Origin: Tetraselmis striata
Lineage: Eukaryota > Chlorophyta > Chlorodendrophyceae > Chlorodendrales > Chlorodendraceae
Assembly: GCA_006384855.1 (NCBI GenBank)
Contig: VCJN01000108.1
Span: 124,001-188,000, forward strand
Direction: 5' to 3'
Length of the DNA stretch: 64,000 nucleotides
The position numbers and the translations under genes were made by a program. The notes below the pieces were generated by a model. The model was not told where the DNA came from and searched no databases. It saw only the letters and a program-made list of their open reading frames with translations. Each line of letters starts with the position of its first letter. Position 1 is the first letter of the stretch. Shown here in pieces: positions 49,259 to 61,800 of this stretch.

Positions 49259-52200
49259 TCACGTCATGCGGATCTCGTAGTCGCCGGCGGTGGTGATGTA
49301 GCGCACCCACGGCAGCGCCTGGTAGCCGCTCTTCTCCACCACCTTGAGGTAGCGCACCTGGATGCCCGAGACCGTGAAGTACGGGATCTCGAACTTGACG
49401 CGGATGGGCGGCATGCGGCCGTGCGGGTCGTCCTCCGCCGCCACCGAGGGCAGGCTGAACTTGCAGCGCAGAAGGAACTCGCGCCCCCCCGGAAAGTGCT
49501 TGATCTTCCACACCATCGCCTCCTGCTCCGGCACGTACGTCGCCGTGCCCTGCGAGGTGCGCACCGTGGGCTGCGTCGCGTCCGCCGGCAGCGGCAGAAT
49601 GATCTCCACGTTGCCGGCCGCGCTGCGCTCCTTGAACTGGCTGCGCGCCTGGGGGCGGGGCGGGGCGAGAGGGGGGGTCAGTGACGAGCGGCCGCTCAGG
49701 TGCTGAAGAAGGGCGAGAAGGGGGGGGGGGGGGGGGGGGGGGTCAGTGACGAGCGGCCGCTCAGAAAATGCGGGACAGCAGACCTATAGTGGACAAGAAT
49801 ACAAAAACCCTATAAGGCACACAGTTTCTGATCCATGTGAACATGGGGGGGGGGGGGGGGGGGGGTCACACCGCGGCCACGCGTTGGCTTTGCTGCTCAT
49901 TACTGTCTGCGGCTCATCCACCAAGAATGAACAACGAACCCTACATCCTGTACCCTAAACCCTACACATCATAAACCTTCAAAACCGGGATAGTACGTAC
50001 ACCGCAGAAACGGCGCACTTGTATTTCCAAGTTGATGCCGAAAACAGTTCGGTGTTTTTGGACCTCGCGGACCCAGGGCGGCGAGGCCATCGTCGCACGC
50101 GCCGACGGCATCCAGGTACCAGTAGTGTGATCATCGCATCGAGGGCGTGTCGATCCGGCGGCCGAGGAGGAGGGGGGTCGCCGCACCTTGACGAGGTACT
50201 CCGTGCGGCTGCGGCTGTGCTTCTCCACCATGCACTCCACCCAGATGAGCGGCTTCACGTTCTGGCTCAGCCGGTAGTTCATGAGGTCAAACGCGCCGTC
50301 GGGCGGGATGAAGGAGATGGTGCGGTCGTTGTCAAAGCGCGCGAGGCGCACGCACTGGTGGAACTTCATGTCCTCCAGGTCCACCGCCTTGCTGCGCCCG
50401 CCGCGCCCCTGCGTCTCAAACAGCACCTGCGGCACGGGCGGCGCCGGCGCTCAGCACCAAACCCTAAACAAGCCCTGTGCGGAGGAGAGGGGAGGGGAGG
50501 GGACAATGTGACAACACATGTAATCAACCCTGGAGACATACCCTATCTATACCCTTCCAGTAAAACATAACCTAAGAACATGGAATGACTTGCAAGGGTA
50601 AAATGAATTAAACCTGAATATGACAATAAACTCTACAACGGAAAAATAAAGCAAAACCCTAACAGATTGATATAAGCCCTACAAGCCCTACATATCGTGA
50701 TGAGCCCAAAACAGGAGCACCGTCCCAGGTTTTGCCGATACATTTGGATACCCGCTCCCGGTTGCATCTTCCGGGTACCTTACTCGAGCCTAGCCCCCCC
50801 CCCCCCCCCCCCCCCCCACCCCCAATCCCTCCCTCTTCCCTCCTCTCACCTTGTCGTTGAGGCCCAGCTTGCACTCCGGCATGCCCGACAGGAAGGTGCG
50901 CATCTTGAGCGCGCCCGCAATCTCGCTGCGCACGACGTTGCCGTTGGAGTTGACGAGCAGGTTGACGCTCTCCACCACGTCCAGAAACACCTGGCGCCGC
51001 ACACGATGAGCAAGGGGAAGGGGTGTGTGTGTGGGGGGGGGGGGGGGGGGAGAGGGGGGGTTGTCAGCCCCTGGCTCAGCCCTCGATCGGCCCCTGACAC
51101 TGCTGGCTTGTGTGCCCCCGGTGCCTCGTTTCAGCTTGGCAGGGAACTGGGATGTTGCGGGATGTAGCACTCACTACATGCGATCGCAACATCAGCAGCA
51201 GCGACGCGCACAACGGCGGTGGAATATATGCATCACAAGACCAGTGTCCTCCGGAGCACAGAGGCAGAAAGATTTGGGGGGGGTGGGGGGGGGGGGGGAA
51301 GGGGGGCACCTCGTTCTTCTTGTAGCGCAGGCCCTCGCTCCGCCAGGACACGGCATTGGTGACTGCCATGGGCGGCCGTGTCTCCACCTGGACAGAGGCG
51401 GGCGGGAAAGGGGGGGGGGGGGGGGGGGGTGAGCGCCAGAGCCCGGCATAGCTTAGGCTTTTAGGTTTCTGTTTTAGGGCAAGGTAACAACCTATGAAGC
51501 CCCGAAACAAACGGCAGACCAAGGAGGCCGGGCAACGGGGATCCGGGGGGGGGGGGGGGGGGGGGGTATGTCGACATAGCGCTATATGGACATCCCCCCC
51601 CCTTCTCCCCCCCTGCCCCCTGATGCTGCCGTCATCGCGCGATGCTGTCGTCGCCCACTGCCACGCCGCCCACTGCCACGCGTACTACTACACACTGTGC
51701 CAATTAATGAGGTCCAAGAAGTGATGAAGTTTTTTGCACCATCGGAGTAGGGACATTGGTGGAGTGTTGGCGGCGTATTCTGATAGGTTTCCAGATGCAT
51801 ATAATGTGGGTCTCTCTCTACAGACAGTGAGGAGGGGGTGGGGGAGGGGGGGGGGATCGAAACCAAAATTAGACACCCAGATGGATGTGGTCACGGCGTG
51901 TGATGTGAAAGCGGGGCTGATCCTGGTAGGTTCAGCCACCTGCGCTCTGTAGTATGCACGTGATCTGCCGTTTTGATTTCGAGCCGGAGGGCGCGGAGCA
52001 TGCGATTCAAAGCTTTGGTTCCAAGTGCCATCAGGGTCCCGCCAGGTAAGGGACCATGGGTGTGTTGATGGGTCGGGGGTGCAAGGGGAGAGGTGGTGGG
52101 TGCATCGAGAGGGGGAGGCAGAGGCGCCACGACACGCCAGCAAATGGGTTGGGGGGAGGGGCCGGGGGATTGGGGAGCCCGGGTGCCGGCGAGTTGACAA

Positions 52201-53311
52201 TGAATCAGCCATCGGAGTGTTGCCACGCTGCATGATTCATTCTATTGGCTTCGAGTCGTGATGGGCGGGGGATGTTTGCTGTTCATGAATAGACTGCGTG
52301 GTTCACGGTACGCCGGTGCCGGTAGCCGGGGCAGCGAGGCAGGTCGCCGTGAGGGAGGTATAGGTAGGAGGGATGAGGCCTGAGGGTAGGGTAGTGTGGG
52401 GGGGGCACCTCCATCTTGTAGGCGTCCGTCTTGATGTACTCCTGCAGCACCTTGGTTTCTGTGAACTGCGGGTACCCGAAGTCCATCATCTGCACAGCCA
52501 CAGCAGCGCAGCGTCAGACCAAATTCGGGCGGACAAGAGCCCCCCCCCCCCCCCCCCGGGGGAATGACGGATGGCAGCGACGGAACTGCAACTGCAATTG
52601 CAGCGACGGACTGCAATTGCATGCTGTGTTGCCAGAAGGGATGGCGTATGAGACTATCTCAAGGCAGCGTCATTTGACGCCCCTATCAGACCGACCCCCT
52701 TACTGAAAGCCTCATATTGGAATTGCATGCAACCTAAGCCATCGCCTGAGTTCTGATGTAGTTTCTTCTAGGCATTTGACCTGTGGCAGGTCGGGCAGGT
52801 CCCATTATTCGGAGGGCTCTTATCGCCGAACCGGCACCCGTGCACCCGCAAACCGATCAGCACTGCAAGCAAAGCAGTAATCAGCACCCATCTTGCGTAC
52901 TTCCTCGCCAAACCCTTTGTTTAATTGACAGGAGGGACGGAGCGACCGTCAGAACGGGGAAACGGGCGCCGGCGGGCCCCAGGGGAGGGATCGCGCGGGA
53001 GGGATGCCGACACATGAGGGTGGAATGCGACGCCCCACCGCACACTCCGTCCCGGTGCCAGAGAGCATGTCAATGAGGAGCCATGCGAGTCTGCGCCTCT
53101 CCCCCTTATCATGGCACAGCGCCCGCCGTTCTCGCATCAACACACCCACTACTCAGCTCTGCCACCGGAGACCGAAACACCACCCGCTGTGGCGGCAGCC
53201 GTGTAGCCGTAGTAGCAAGCGCGGTGCGCTCAAGAACAGCCACCAGTGTCCGGCAGCCCTCGACACAGATCCTCCACTGGGCGGGTGTTCCTTGAACACA
53301 GTACCGTCTTC

Positions 53312-53345
<34 letters not shown>

Positions 53346-53974
53346 GAAGGGGGGGGGGGGGGGGGGCAAGTTATGCATGTTGTTTTGCAGCATCAAGTTG
53401 GTAAGGTGGCATGCCTTTTCAGCTCTAATGCCTATTGAGGTACTGACCGGTGTTCTTCTCTTTAGTCGGGAGAATTAGTGTATCGCCAAAGCATGGCCAC
53501 GTACGAGGGACGGCATCTCGGGGTACGCTTTAGGGTGCGGCTTCCTCCAGCGCAGGATGCGGAGGCCCCTCGGTGGGGGTGCATCAAAAGGGGGGGGGGG
53601 GGGGGGGGGGGGAGGGGCACCTCGTCCAGCAGCTCGTACGCGATGACAAAGTTGTCGCGCAGCGACTCCTCCTCCAGCTCGGTGAAGTACTGCGTGAAGA
53701 CGTCCACGATGCGGTGCAGGAAGAGCAGGTTGGCGGCGCAGTTGACGTTGCCCTTGGTGACGGACATGAGGTACAGGTTGGTGTGCTGCACGTAGGTGTA
53801 CGTCACGCCCTCGCCCTCGTCGTGGATGACCGGCGCCAGCGTGCCCGCATCCTCCAGCTCGTGCATCTTGGCCAGGAACTTCTCCGCCACCTTGGTGGGC
53901 ACGTCGCCACGGTAGTCGCGCGACAGCACCACGCGCCCCTTCATGTCCAGGATGAACAGCGCCGAGCTCGCCAT
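49259..53974 (-). CDS. AP-1 complex subunit mu (clathrin adaptor medium chain)
   Basis: Exons, read leftwards: 53974-53621, 52489-52409, 51387-51310, 50990-50850, 50426-50187, 49648-49259 (stop TGA). Every intron is phase 0, giving 427 residues, the usual length. The N-terminal longin-like domain starts MASSALFILDMKGRVVLSRDYRG. The linker RPPMAVTNAVSWRSEGLRYKKNE leads into the mu-homology domain (EVFLDVVESVNLLVNSNG, SGMPECKLGLNDK, FDNDRTISFIPPDG). The end is YFTVSGIQVRYLKVVEKSGY..PWVRYIT, diagnostic of mu1 rather than mu2-4. It sorts YxxPhi cargo at the trans-Golgi network and endosomes as part of the AP-1 heterotetramer. Long poly(G) tracts on the plus strand (poly(C) in the pre-mRNA) fill the introns, several directly behind donors. 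Confidence 0.96.
53317..53344. repeat. (GT)n microsatellite followed by poly(G)
   Basis: About 14 GT units then, after TTGAA, a run of about 17 G, within the first intron of the AP-1 mu gene. Confidence 0.9.
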
Positions 53975-54164
53975 CGCGCCCGCTTCTAGGGAGGGTTGCT
54001 GGGAGTGCGTCTAAGGGCTGCTTCTAGGCCTTTGTGTAATGGGTACGCGAGGCTGTCCCTCTGCTCCACCGCGCTCTATCCGCTCTGCCAGTAGGTCTCT
54101 CCTGCCGGCAGCTCCTTGCCGAGACAGTGATTGTCCGGCTGTGGGGGGGGGGGGGGGGGGGGCT

Positions 54165-54404
54165 CTACTGCGGGCGGCGCACTGGGGTGGCCCCGGGCGT
54201 TGGCGCGGCGCGGCTCTGGTTGGACAGCGTGCGCAGGACGTTGGCGACCGCGGACGGCGTGGCTCCCAGCGCCAGCAGGCTGAGCACGAGCTCCAGCGCC
54301 GCGGGGCGCAGCTCCAGGCCCGCCTCCGCCACCAGGCGCGCTAGCTCCTCGCGGTGGCTCGCCGACGTGAGGTCCGAGGTGCTGCTAGCGCCCCCCGGTG
54401 CCAT
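54165..54404 (-). CDS. MOZART-family microprotein (MZT2-like)
   Basis: A 79-residue frame starting MAPGGASSTSDL. The core EELARLVAEAGLELRPAALE and LVLSLLALGATPSAVANVLR has the three-helix MOZART pattern. The spacing AxxAG...LxPxxxxLxLxLLxLGAxPxAV fits MZT2 somewhat better than MZT1/GIP1, and the length suits either. MOZART proteins bind the N-termini of gamma-tubulin complex proteins and help place microtubule nucleation. The frame could start earlier (54560) with a Pro-rich lead, but that region is low complexity. The 3' end is uncertain: the stop is followed at once by poly(C), and GTAGAG at the stop could instead be a donor, as in neighbouring introns. Confidence 0.55.
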   Translation of the reverse strand: MAPGGASSTSDLTSASHREELARLVAEAGLELRPAALELVLSLLALGATPSAVANVLRTLSNQSRAAPTPGATPVRRPQ

Positions 54405-56858
54405 GCTGCGCCGCCCTGGCCGCCATGCGCCTAACTGCCCGCCTCGCCTGCACTCTCCCCTGGGCGCTGAGCTCGATGCCAGCGGGGGCTGCGCGAAGGG
54501 GGGAGCGGAAGAGTGGGGGGGGGGGGGGGGCGAGGGGGGGGGAGTGGGGGGTTCAGCCAATGGCAGGGAGCGGTGGCGAGGGGCGGTGGACTTGGTACCT
54601 GCTGCGGCTGCTGCCAGTGGCGTGGGTGCGTGCAGGCAATACTAACATCCGGTTACCCACCGCCGGCGCCCGCACTCATACAATTAAGAGCCGGCTGGTG
54701 TAAAAGAGGGGCCGCCGCGCTGGCGTAAGTGGTGCGATGCTCGGCCGTCCCACGGATTGGGCGCCAAGAAAAGCGCCGGCAGTGCTTCCTAGCTCAGGCG
54801 GTACGGGAGCGGCGGATTCGGAAGGTGGCTACGCGGGCGGTACAGGGCACGCGTATAGAGGGCGGGGAGGTGCGAGGGGAAGGGGGGGAAGGAGGTGCGG
54901 GGGGGGGGGGGGGGGGGTGAGGGAGGGGGTTAGATCTAAAGGAGCGGTGCGCTGACGGCGGCGATGGCGGGCTGGCGACCTTCTCTATACAGGACTGTGT
55001 TGGTTTGAAAGGCAGACGAGCGCTGTTTCCAGGGAGGAGGGAGGGTGGGAATTTTGATTGGAGATCGGGGAGATAGGGACCACTCGAGGGGGCCGGGACA
55101 GGGGTGGGGGGATCAGGCTGGTGTCGCTGCCCTGCTAGCGGTGGGCTGGGCCAACGGGGTGGGCGGGAATTCGTAGTTATACCAGGGGGCACCCCTGGTT
55201 ATACGGGTTACCCCGCGATTTAGAATCGGGATTATTACGGTGTGATTCCATCTACGGGTGGCATGCGAGCGATGATTTGCGCACCTGAATGCAGCGCACT
55301 CGGGCCGGCAAGGCGGCGCTGGTCAGGACAGGGCACGTAAAGCCGCTCGGCAGCGCAGGCGGAGCTGGCGGATACAACGACGCCGTGCCTGGCCACGAAG
55401 GTGGGGCGGAGTCTGAGCTACCAGAGTTTGTATGTATGTGCTGGCGCAGCAGATCGGTTTTCGCGCTCGATATGACGATATATAGCGTGATGCTGAGAAG
55501 TCGGGCTTGCCCGGGTGGCGACTGCGGGAGAGTTATGGGGATCCCCAGGCGGCCCAAGTAACTGCCCGGTATGTCCAGGAGGCTCATCAATTTGGGGTAT
55601 TCCGGGGTTGTGAGGGGAGTTGTTGCGCTGGAGTTAGTGGGGGGGGGGGGGGGGGGGTGACGATGACGACATTTGGGCATTTGCTGAGGATTTGCCGTGT
55701 GCAGTTCGGGTTTTCCCTGCAAACAAACCCTCATCATTCGCTGGGCATTTGGCGCCCTCTCGTTCAGTACATATTTCCGTAGTAGGGGCCCGTACCTAGG
55801 TACCGGATCCGATTACTTGAGTACATGTACCCCGTCCTCTAGGGTAAACATAAGCCCTAAAACCCGTCGCCAGTCGAAAGTAAGCACACCCTAGCCGCAT
55901 TCGTAGCTGGCAGTTTAATTGAATATTTTCTTTTTACATCAGTGCTTTATGAAAGGAGAACCGAAGGCAAAAGAGGAATATATTATTAGCGTGAACGAAA
56001 CCAATATAAAGGGTCAAGCTCGTAGTATCCCTCTATTAATTGGAAGCTGGCATTGAGGCAATATCCAGGCAGTCAGGGCATCCGGATGCTGAGCAGCAGC
56101 ACAAGTGAGGCGGTACGCGTCGCCTACCCAGGGCTTTCCGTAACTGGATTGGATCTCTAAACGGCCGTCGTAGAGACGCTGCAAGGGTTTCACTGGTGCC
56201 AGTCCTGTCCCGAGGCCGGGGAAAGAAAAAGGCGGTACGCATGATGGATGAGACGCACGCTGCAATGGTTTCACAGTACTGGCACTAGTACAGGTAGTCC
56301 AGTACAGGTTGCCAGTCCTGTCGCCCCGCCGTGCCAGCAAGGCCAGCAGGCGGTACCTGTAGTCAAACGCCGCGCCGCGCAGGTCTGCGCTGCTATGCTG
56401 CCTTTGCCCGATGCTACGCGTGTAACCAGACCCATCACTCCGCTCCGCGCTGCTGCTGCGCTGCTTGCTGGGGCGAATGCGTCTTGGCGGACGAAGCGGC
56501 CATCTGATCCGATCGCCTCGCCCATATCCCCAGTCGTCACCGAGTCGGCGCCGCCACCCAGGTCGCTGGCCCGGCTCCAGGTCGAAGCGACCGAGGTCCA
56601 GATCAAGGAATCCGATCGCCTCTCCGGATAGCCAACCACTACATGGGAAGGGGCGGACGCATCACTGCGGGGGGACGGCTTGCGCGTCCTGAGCAGCGGG
56701 CTGGAAGACGGGTGTGAAGTGGAGGCAGCCCGCTAATACGCCGAGACGCCCACATCGCCCCCTCCCCCCCCCCCCCCCCCCCCCCCGATCCGTGATTGAC
56801 CTAGCCGTCGTGCGCGAGGTATTCGGCGTGGTAGCAAACGAAAGAGAGGGCCGGCGTC
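54405..56858. other. Intergenic region upstream of the RINT1-like gene
   Basis: No gene supported. Poly(G) runs near 54515, 54898 and 55639 and a poly(C) run at 56765-56786. Copies of a dispersed repeat occur at 56130-56330. A 127-residue frame at 56248-56631 (+) is rich in Ala/Pro/Ser without a domain. Confidence 0.45.
56130..56230. repeat. Dispersed repeat, intergenic copy
   Basis: Matches the intronic copy at 41621-41724. The block TTTCAC...GTTGCCAGTCCTGTC recurs partly just downstream at about 56265-56325. Confidence 0.7.
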
Positions 56859-58784
56859 ATGACGGAAACAGCCGTCGAGGCCGGGGAGAGGCAGCTTGCG
56901 GAGCTGCAAGGGCAGCTGACAGAGGCGGAGGCGGCGGTGAAAGGCCTCCGCGGCGGCAGCCCGGGACAGCCTGGTGAACCTCCCCCCCGGCCCTGCATCG
57001 GCCCCTTCACCCACCGCCACAGCAGGCATAGGAGGCGAACCGGCCAGGGCCGTGCGCTGATTGCGGCAGCCGCTGCTCGCACTCCAGTCGCGCTGGCATG
57101 GCGTGCTGTCCACCGCGCTGCCGGTGCCGGAGGGCGTGGACGCCATGGCTGCGGAGCTGGAGGCGGTCAGCCGCGCGGAGCAGCACGGTGAGCCGCCGCC
57201 CGCGCGCCGCGCTGGGCAGCCATGCAGCCGTTAGGTAGCGGGGGGTTCGGAAGCTGCATCACAGACCTCCACCGGGATGCCACCTCCCCCTAGCACTGCC
57301 CGCATCTCAATAAGACGAAGCTAGCCCAGCTGCGCCTGCTCCCTCATTGCCTTCCTTGCGGAGTCAGGGGAGGCTGGACGCACCTTACTGCATGCAATGC
57401 TCTCCGCCCTGGGCGCGCAGTGGAGGCGGTGCTTGGGCTGCAGCAGGTGGTGGCGGGGCTGGAGGCGGTGGTGCGCGAGATGGCGGAGCTTGACGCGCAG
57501 GTGCGACGGGGGGCTGCCGACGGGGGATAGGTGGTGCCGGGGAGGAGGGGGGGGGGGGGGGGGGAGGGGGTCTAAGAGAGCGCCCCCAGCCCCTGTTTGG
57601 CCCGGGTGCGCCTAACAGCCGTCCCACACCCCGCGGGCGCAGGACCCGCAGCTGCTGGAGCTCGCCGCGCACGCGATTGACCTGTGCGCCGAGGCGGCGA
57701 GCCACAGCGCGGCGGCGGCGCCGCTTCTGACGTGGGAACCGGGCGCCGCGCCACAGCCGCTGCTGGACTTTGCGCGCTCTGTGGATGACCGCATTCAGGC
57801 AACCCCCCACCCCCTCCCTCCTTTCACGCGCACATAGACACCAATCAGCCTTGCATACATACATACATACAGGTGTGTGCAGCCCCCCCACCTCCCCACC
57901 CCCCCCTCCCCCCCACACACATAGATAGAGTAGATATAGATATAGATATAGATATAGATAATCTGAAGTACTAAAAACAGGCAGGTAGTTATTTTCTTCA
58001 CGATTCTATCGACATTCGTGGCACTGCCACCTTGCGGCACACACGGCAGTAACTGCTCACTGCGGTGCTCCAAGTGGCACCTTGTACAGTATTATAGCCG
58101 AATCCGTTCTGGTGTATATGCCCATCCCCCCCCCCCCCCCCCCCCCCCCCTTCCCCTCCGGTTTGCTGCATGCCGGTGTCCAAGGGACGTACGCCGCCCT
58201 CTCCTGTAAAGCTATAATATCATCCCTCATGAGTTGCCGCTGACTGCCCCCCACTATCGCCCATCTCCCCCATCGCCGCGCAGGCCGCGCTCAGCATGCT
58301 GCGCTCCACGCTGTGCGCGGCGCTGGCAGAGGGGCTCGAGGGCGCCGGGTGGCCGCCCCCGCTCAGCTCCTCCGGCGGGCCCGCGGCGCCAGACGTACTG
58401 GCGGCCGCGCCGCCGCCGGTGCTGCAGCTGCTGCGCGAGCTGGCGGCGTACCTCACCGAGGCGCAGCGCCACATTGAGGCGGAGAGCTTTGCGGCCATCC
58501 AGGTGGAGCTGAGCCCCCCCCCCCCCCCCCCCCCCATGGCCTCTCCTCACCCTTTTATGCTCTGCCACACCCACACAGTCAGTGCATGCATATGTACAGG
58601 TGCCGCGGTAATGGGAGCAGTGCGAGTAGGAACCTGCCGTGCCTGCCGGAGGTCGAACCTAGACGAAGCTATAGCGGAACCATAGCAAATGTCCCCATAG
58701 GACACATGCAAATTCGGTTTGAGGCTCATGATAAGGGGTCTCATGGGTGCGTCGGCATCCATACATACATACATATATACATAT

Positions 58785-58857
<73 letters not shown>

Positions 58858-61800
58858 CAGACAGGGAGAGACACATAGGGAGAGAGAGAGAGGGGGGGGT
58901 GGGGGGGGAGGGGGGCGTTTGGCATTATCAAGAGAGGCTCGTAAGGTTTTTACAGTAATCTTTCAGCGTTGCTTGTGTATATACTGTGGTTGCGGGGCAT
59001 CATCGCACCCCGGTCAGGTGTAAACTATATCTTTGAAGCCCTAGTAGGAGGGGGGAGCCATTGACCCCCTTCTTTCTAAAGTGTATGATAGCCTTCGGTG
59101 TAGTGTCCATGCCGGTGTGTCTGTGTGTGTCTGCGTGTGTGTGCTAGTAGTGAGCCCATTGCAGATCGGTGAGCACGAATCATCGCATCAAATTCACTGG
59201 GTTGCTTCCACTGACAGACAGTGACCCGGCAGACGGCAATTATTATATGAGCAAATGTATGAACAAACACACATACAGATTCATATACGTTTACATTTGC
59301 ATTTTTATTCGCAGTAGACATAACCCCGGGGCAAGGCCCCCGTGTGCACTACCAGATGACGCCCACCCCCCCCCATCCGCTCCCGCCCCACTCTGTCCGG
59401 CAGGGCTCCCCGGCCGAGGGCAGCCCTCCGCTATGGCTGGCGGAGGTGCTCACGGAGCCACTGCGGCAGCGTCTGGTCTTCCACTTCGCCAGCGGCCAGG
59501 AGACGGACCGTGTGGACAAGCCAGAGTGGATGCTGGGCTACGCCCTCCGCATGGTACGCCCCCCCCCCCCCCCCCCCTCTCCCATCCACCCGCTCCTGTC
59601 TCAATGCCAGTGCCCCAGCTGCAGCGGCAACTGTGCGACGCATATGTGCATCCGACATGTTTGCGGTTTGCCGACTGTTTGACAACAGCCAGTTCATGGG
59701 TAAACGGCCCAAAGGACCCCTGTAAGCATGTATCAGTTACGGTGCATGACGAGCAAGCAGTTGCGGCGACTCAGCACCCCCCCCCCCCCCACCCCCCACC
59801 CCCCCCCCCCCCCAATGTTAGCTGGCACGGAGGAGGGGCGAGCCCATGTAGCAACTGCCCAGCAACGGCATTCACGCCCTCTTTGAAAAGCTTGTCTCTG
59901 TGATCCGGTTGAAGGGGCAAACTGTCTAGGAAGGAGATGTAAGGCTGAATTTAGCTGGCGACCTAGAAGGCTAACACTGGCGCTGGGTCGTCTGCGCCTG
60001 CGATTGGTGCGTGACTGCTGTGTGTGTACGGAAGCACGCGGCGTGTAAATACTCTTGGCCCAACACCATGAGACGCCAAAGCAAACCAGCTCTCCGTATA
60101 GCAGATGGGCTGTCAGATGGGCTGCCGCAGTCGGGCTATGCGCAACTGCGGCAGCCCATCTACAGCTGTGTATGTGCAGCTGTGCAGTCATGATTGGCGA
60201 GGCTGACTCTGGGTTGCATGCATACCGTGAAGCTGCAGGGACACACACACACACACATGTATATGTATATGTATACATTTGTGTATAGTTGTATATTTGT
60301 TTATTCGTGCGTGTATGTGTGTGTGTGTGTGTGTGTATGTGGTGATGGTGATGGTGACATACAGCACGAATCATGAGCAGGCAGCACGACGCACCGCATC
60401 CGGGGCTGCATGTATTCTCACTCTACTGCCGCCAACGCGCCGCAGGCGCGCGAGATGGCGCCGCAGACGGCGGCGCTCCACACGGCGCTGCAGGCGTGCG
60501 GGCTGCTGGCGCACTACGCGCTGCCGGTGGAGGTGGTGGGCGCGCTGCGGCGCGCGGTGGGCGGCATCGTGGGCAGCCACTTCCTGCCCAACCTGCTCGA
60601 CATGGCCTCCCCACCGCTCTGGCTGCACCTCGTCGACGAGCTCTGCGACTTTGAGTCCCAACTGGCGCCGCTGCGGTGCGCACACCTGCCTGCCTGCCTC
60701 CCTGCTGTGGACCAGAGCGCCCTAGTTTGCCGCCCCCTTGAATTCACCAGCACAAGTACCTGATTGTGTTTGATAGCCCGCGAACGTGTGCGGCCGCGTT
60801 GTCAGCCGACCATGCCCACCCCTGCCTACCGGGCTCCACCTGATCCCTGATGTGCCTCTGAAGAATCGGAGTCAGATCCTAGCTAGCGCTTTGTTCTCCC
60901 GCTACGCCCACCCTGCTGAACTGCAATGCATTAACTGCTCGTCCGTCACTGGAACTCGTACCCTAAAACCTAGCTCTACCGTTACTCACAGTAATCGAAA
61001 CTGTGTTTATGGTGTGTTTGCGGGGGCGGCCTTTATGTATTACCTACATATACGGGTGCCGACAAAGTAATAAGAACACTGCAAACAGGAAGCGGTCCTA
61101 CCTGTCAGCGGTCAAATTTAGACGAAGCTACAGCGGATGTTTCTCTGTAGGCTGCAAGCAAGCCCAGTTTGGGGCTTACATTCCGGGTTGTACAAGTGCG
61201 TCGGCGCCCGTAGCCTGACACAGCTAATGGGTGTAGGCCGGGCCCCACAGACGTAGGTGCGCTTGTATCGACGCGGTAATACGAACACTGCAAATAGGAA
61301 CCGGTCCTGCCTGTTACAGGAAACGTGTAGACGAAACTATACCGAATGTCCTTATATGTCACATGCAATGCCCGATTTGAGGCTTGTTGTATAAGGGTTT
61401 TGTGGGCGAGTCGGCACCGCTAGGCAGGGGCCCAAACATGGGTTGCATGTATGGGTGCACAAATCGCTGCTGACGGGTTGAGCCGCTCGTGCGCGCAGGG
61501 GGGAGATGGACGAGGAGGAGCAGGTCCTGATGGGGCCGCCGCTGTGGGCGCCCGGCGGCGTGTTGAGCGCCCTGGTGGAGGAGCCCCCGGCAATGGTACG
61601 ACCCACCAGGCCGCCCTCGCCAAAACAACTTGTGTTTTGCCTCCTCTGCCTAAGTCAACTCAAGGGTGCCATGATAAGCCTTGCATGTATGGTTTCGGAG
61701 CCGGATACCCTCCGCAATGGTACGACCCACCAGGCCGCACCCGCCGAAACAACTTGTGTTTTGCCGCCTCTGCGGAACTCAACCCTAGGGCGCCAAAACA

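Noticed and set aside
54405-54560. Pro-rich N-terminal extension of the MOZART-like protein
   Set aside because: Made of poly(G)/poly(C)-derived codons; family members start close to the helical core.
56248-56631. 127-residue frame upstream of the RINT1-like gene
   Set aside because: Overlaps a dispersed repeat and has no recognisable domain on either strand.
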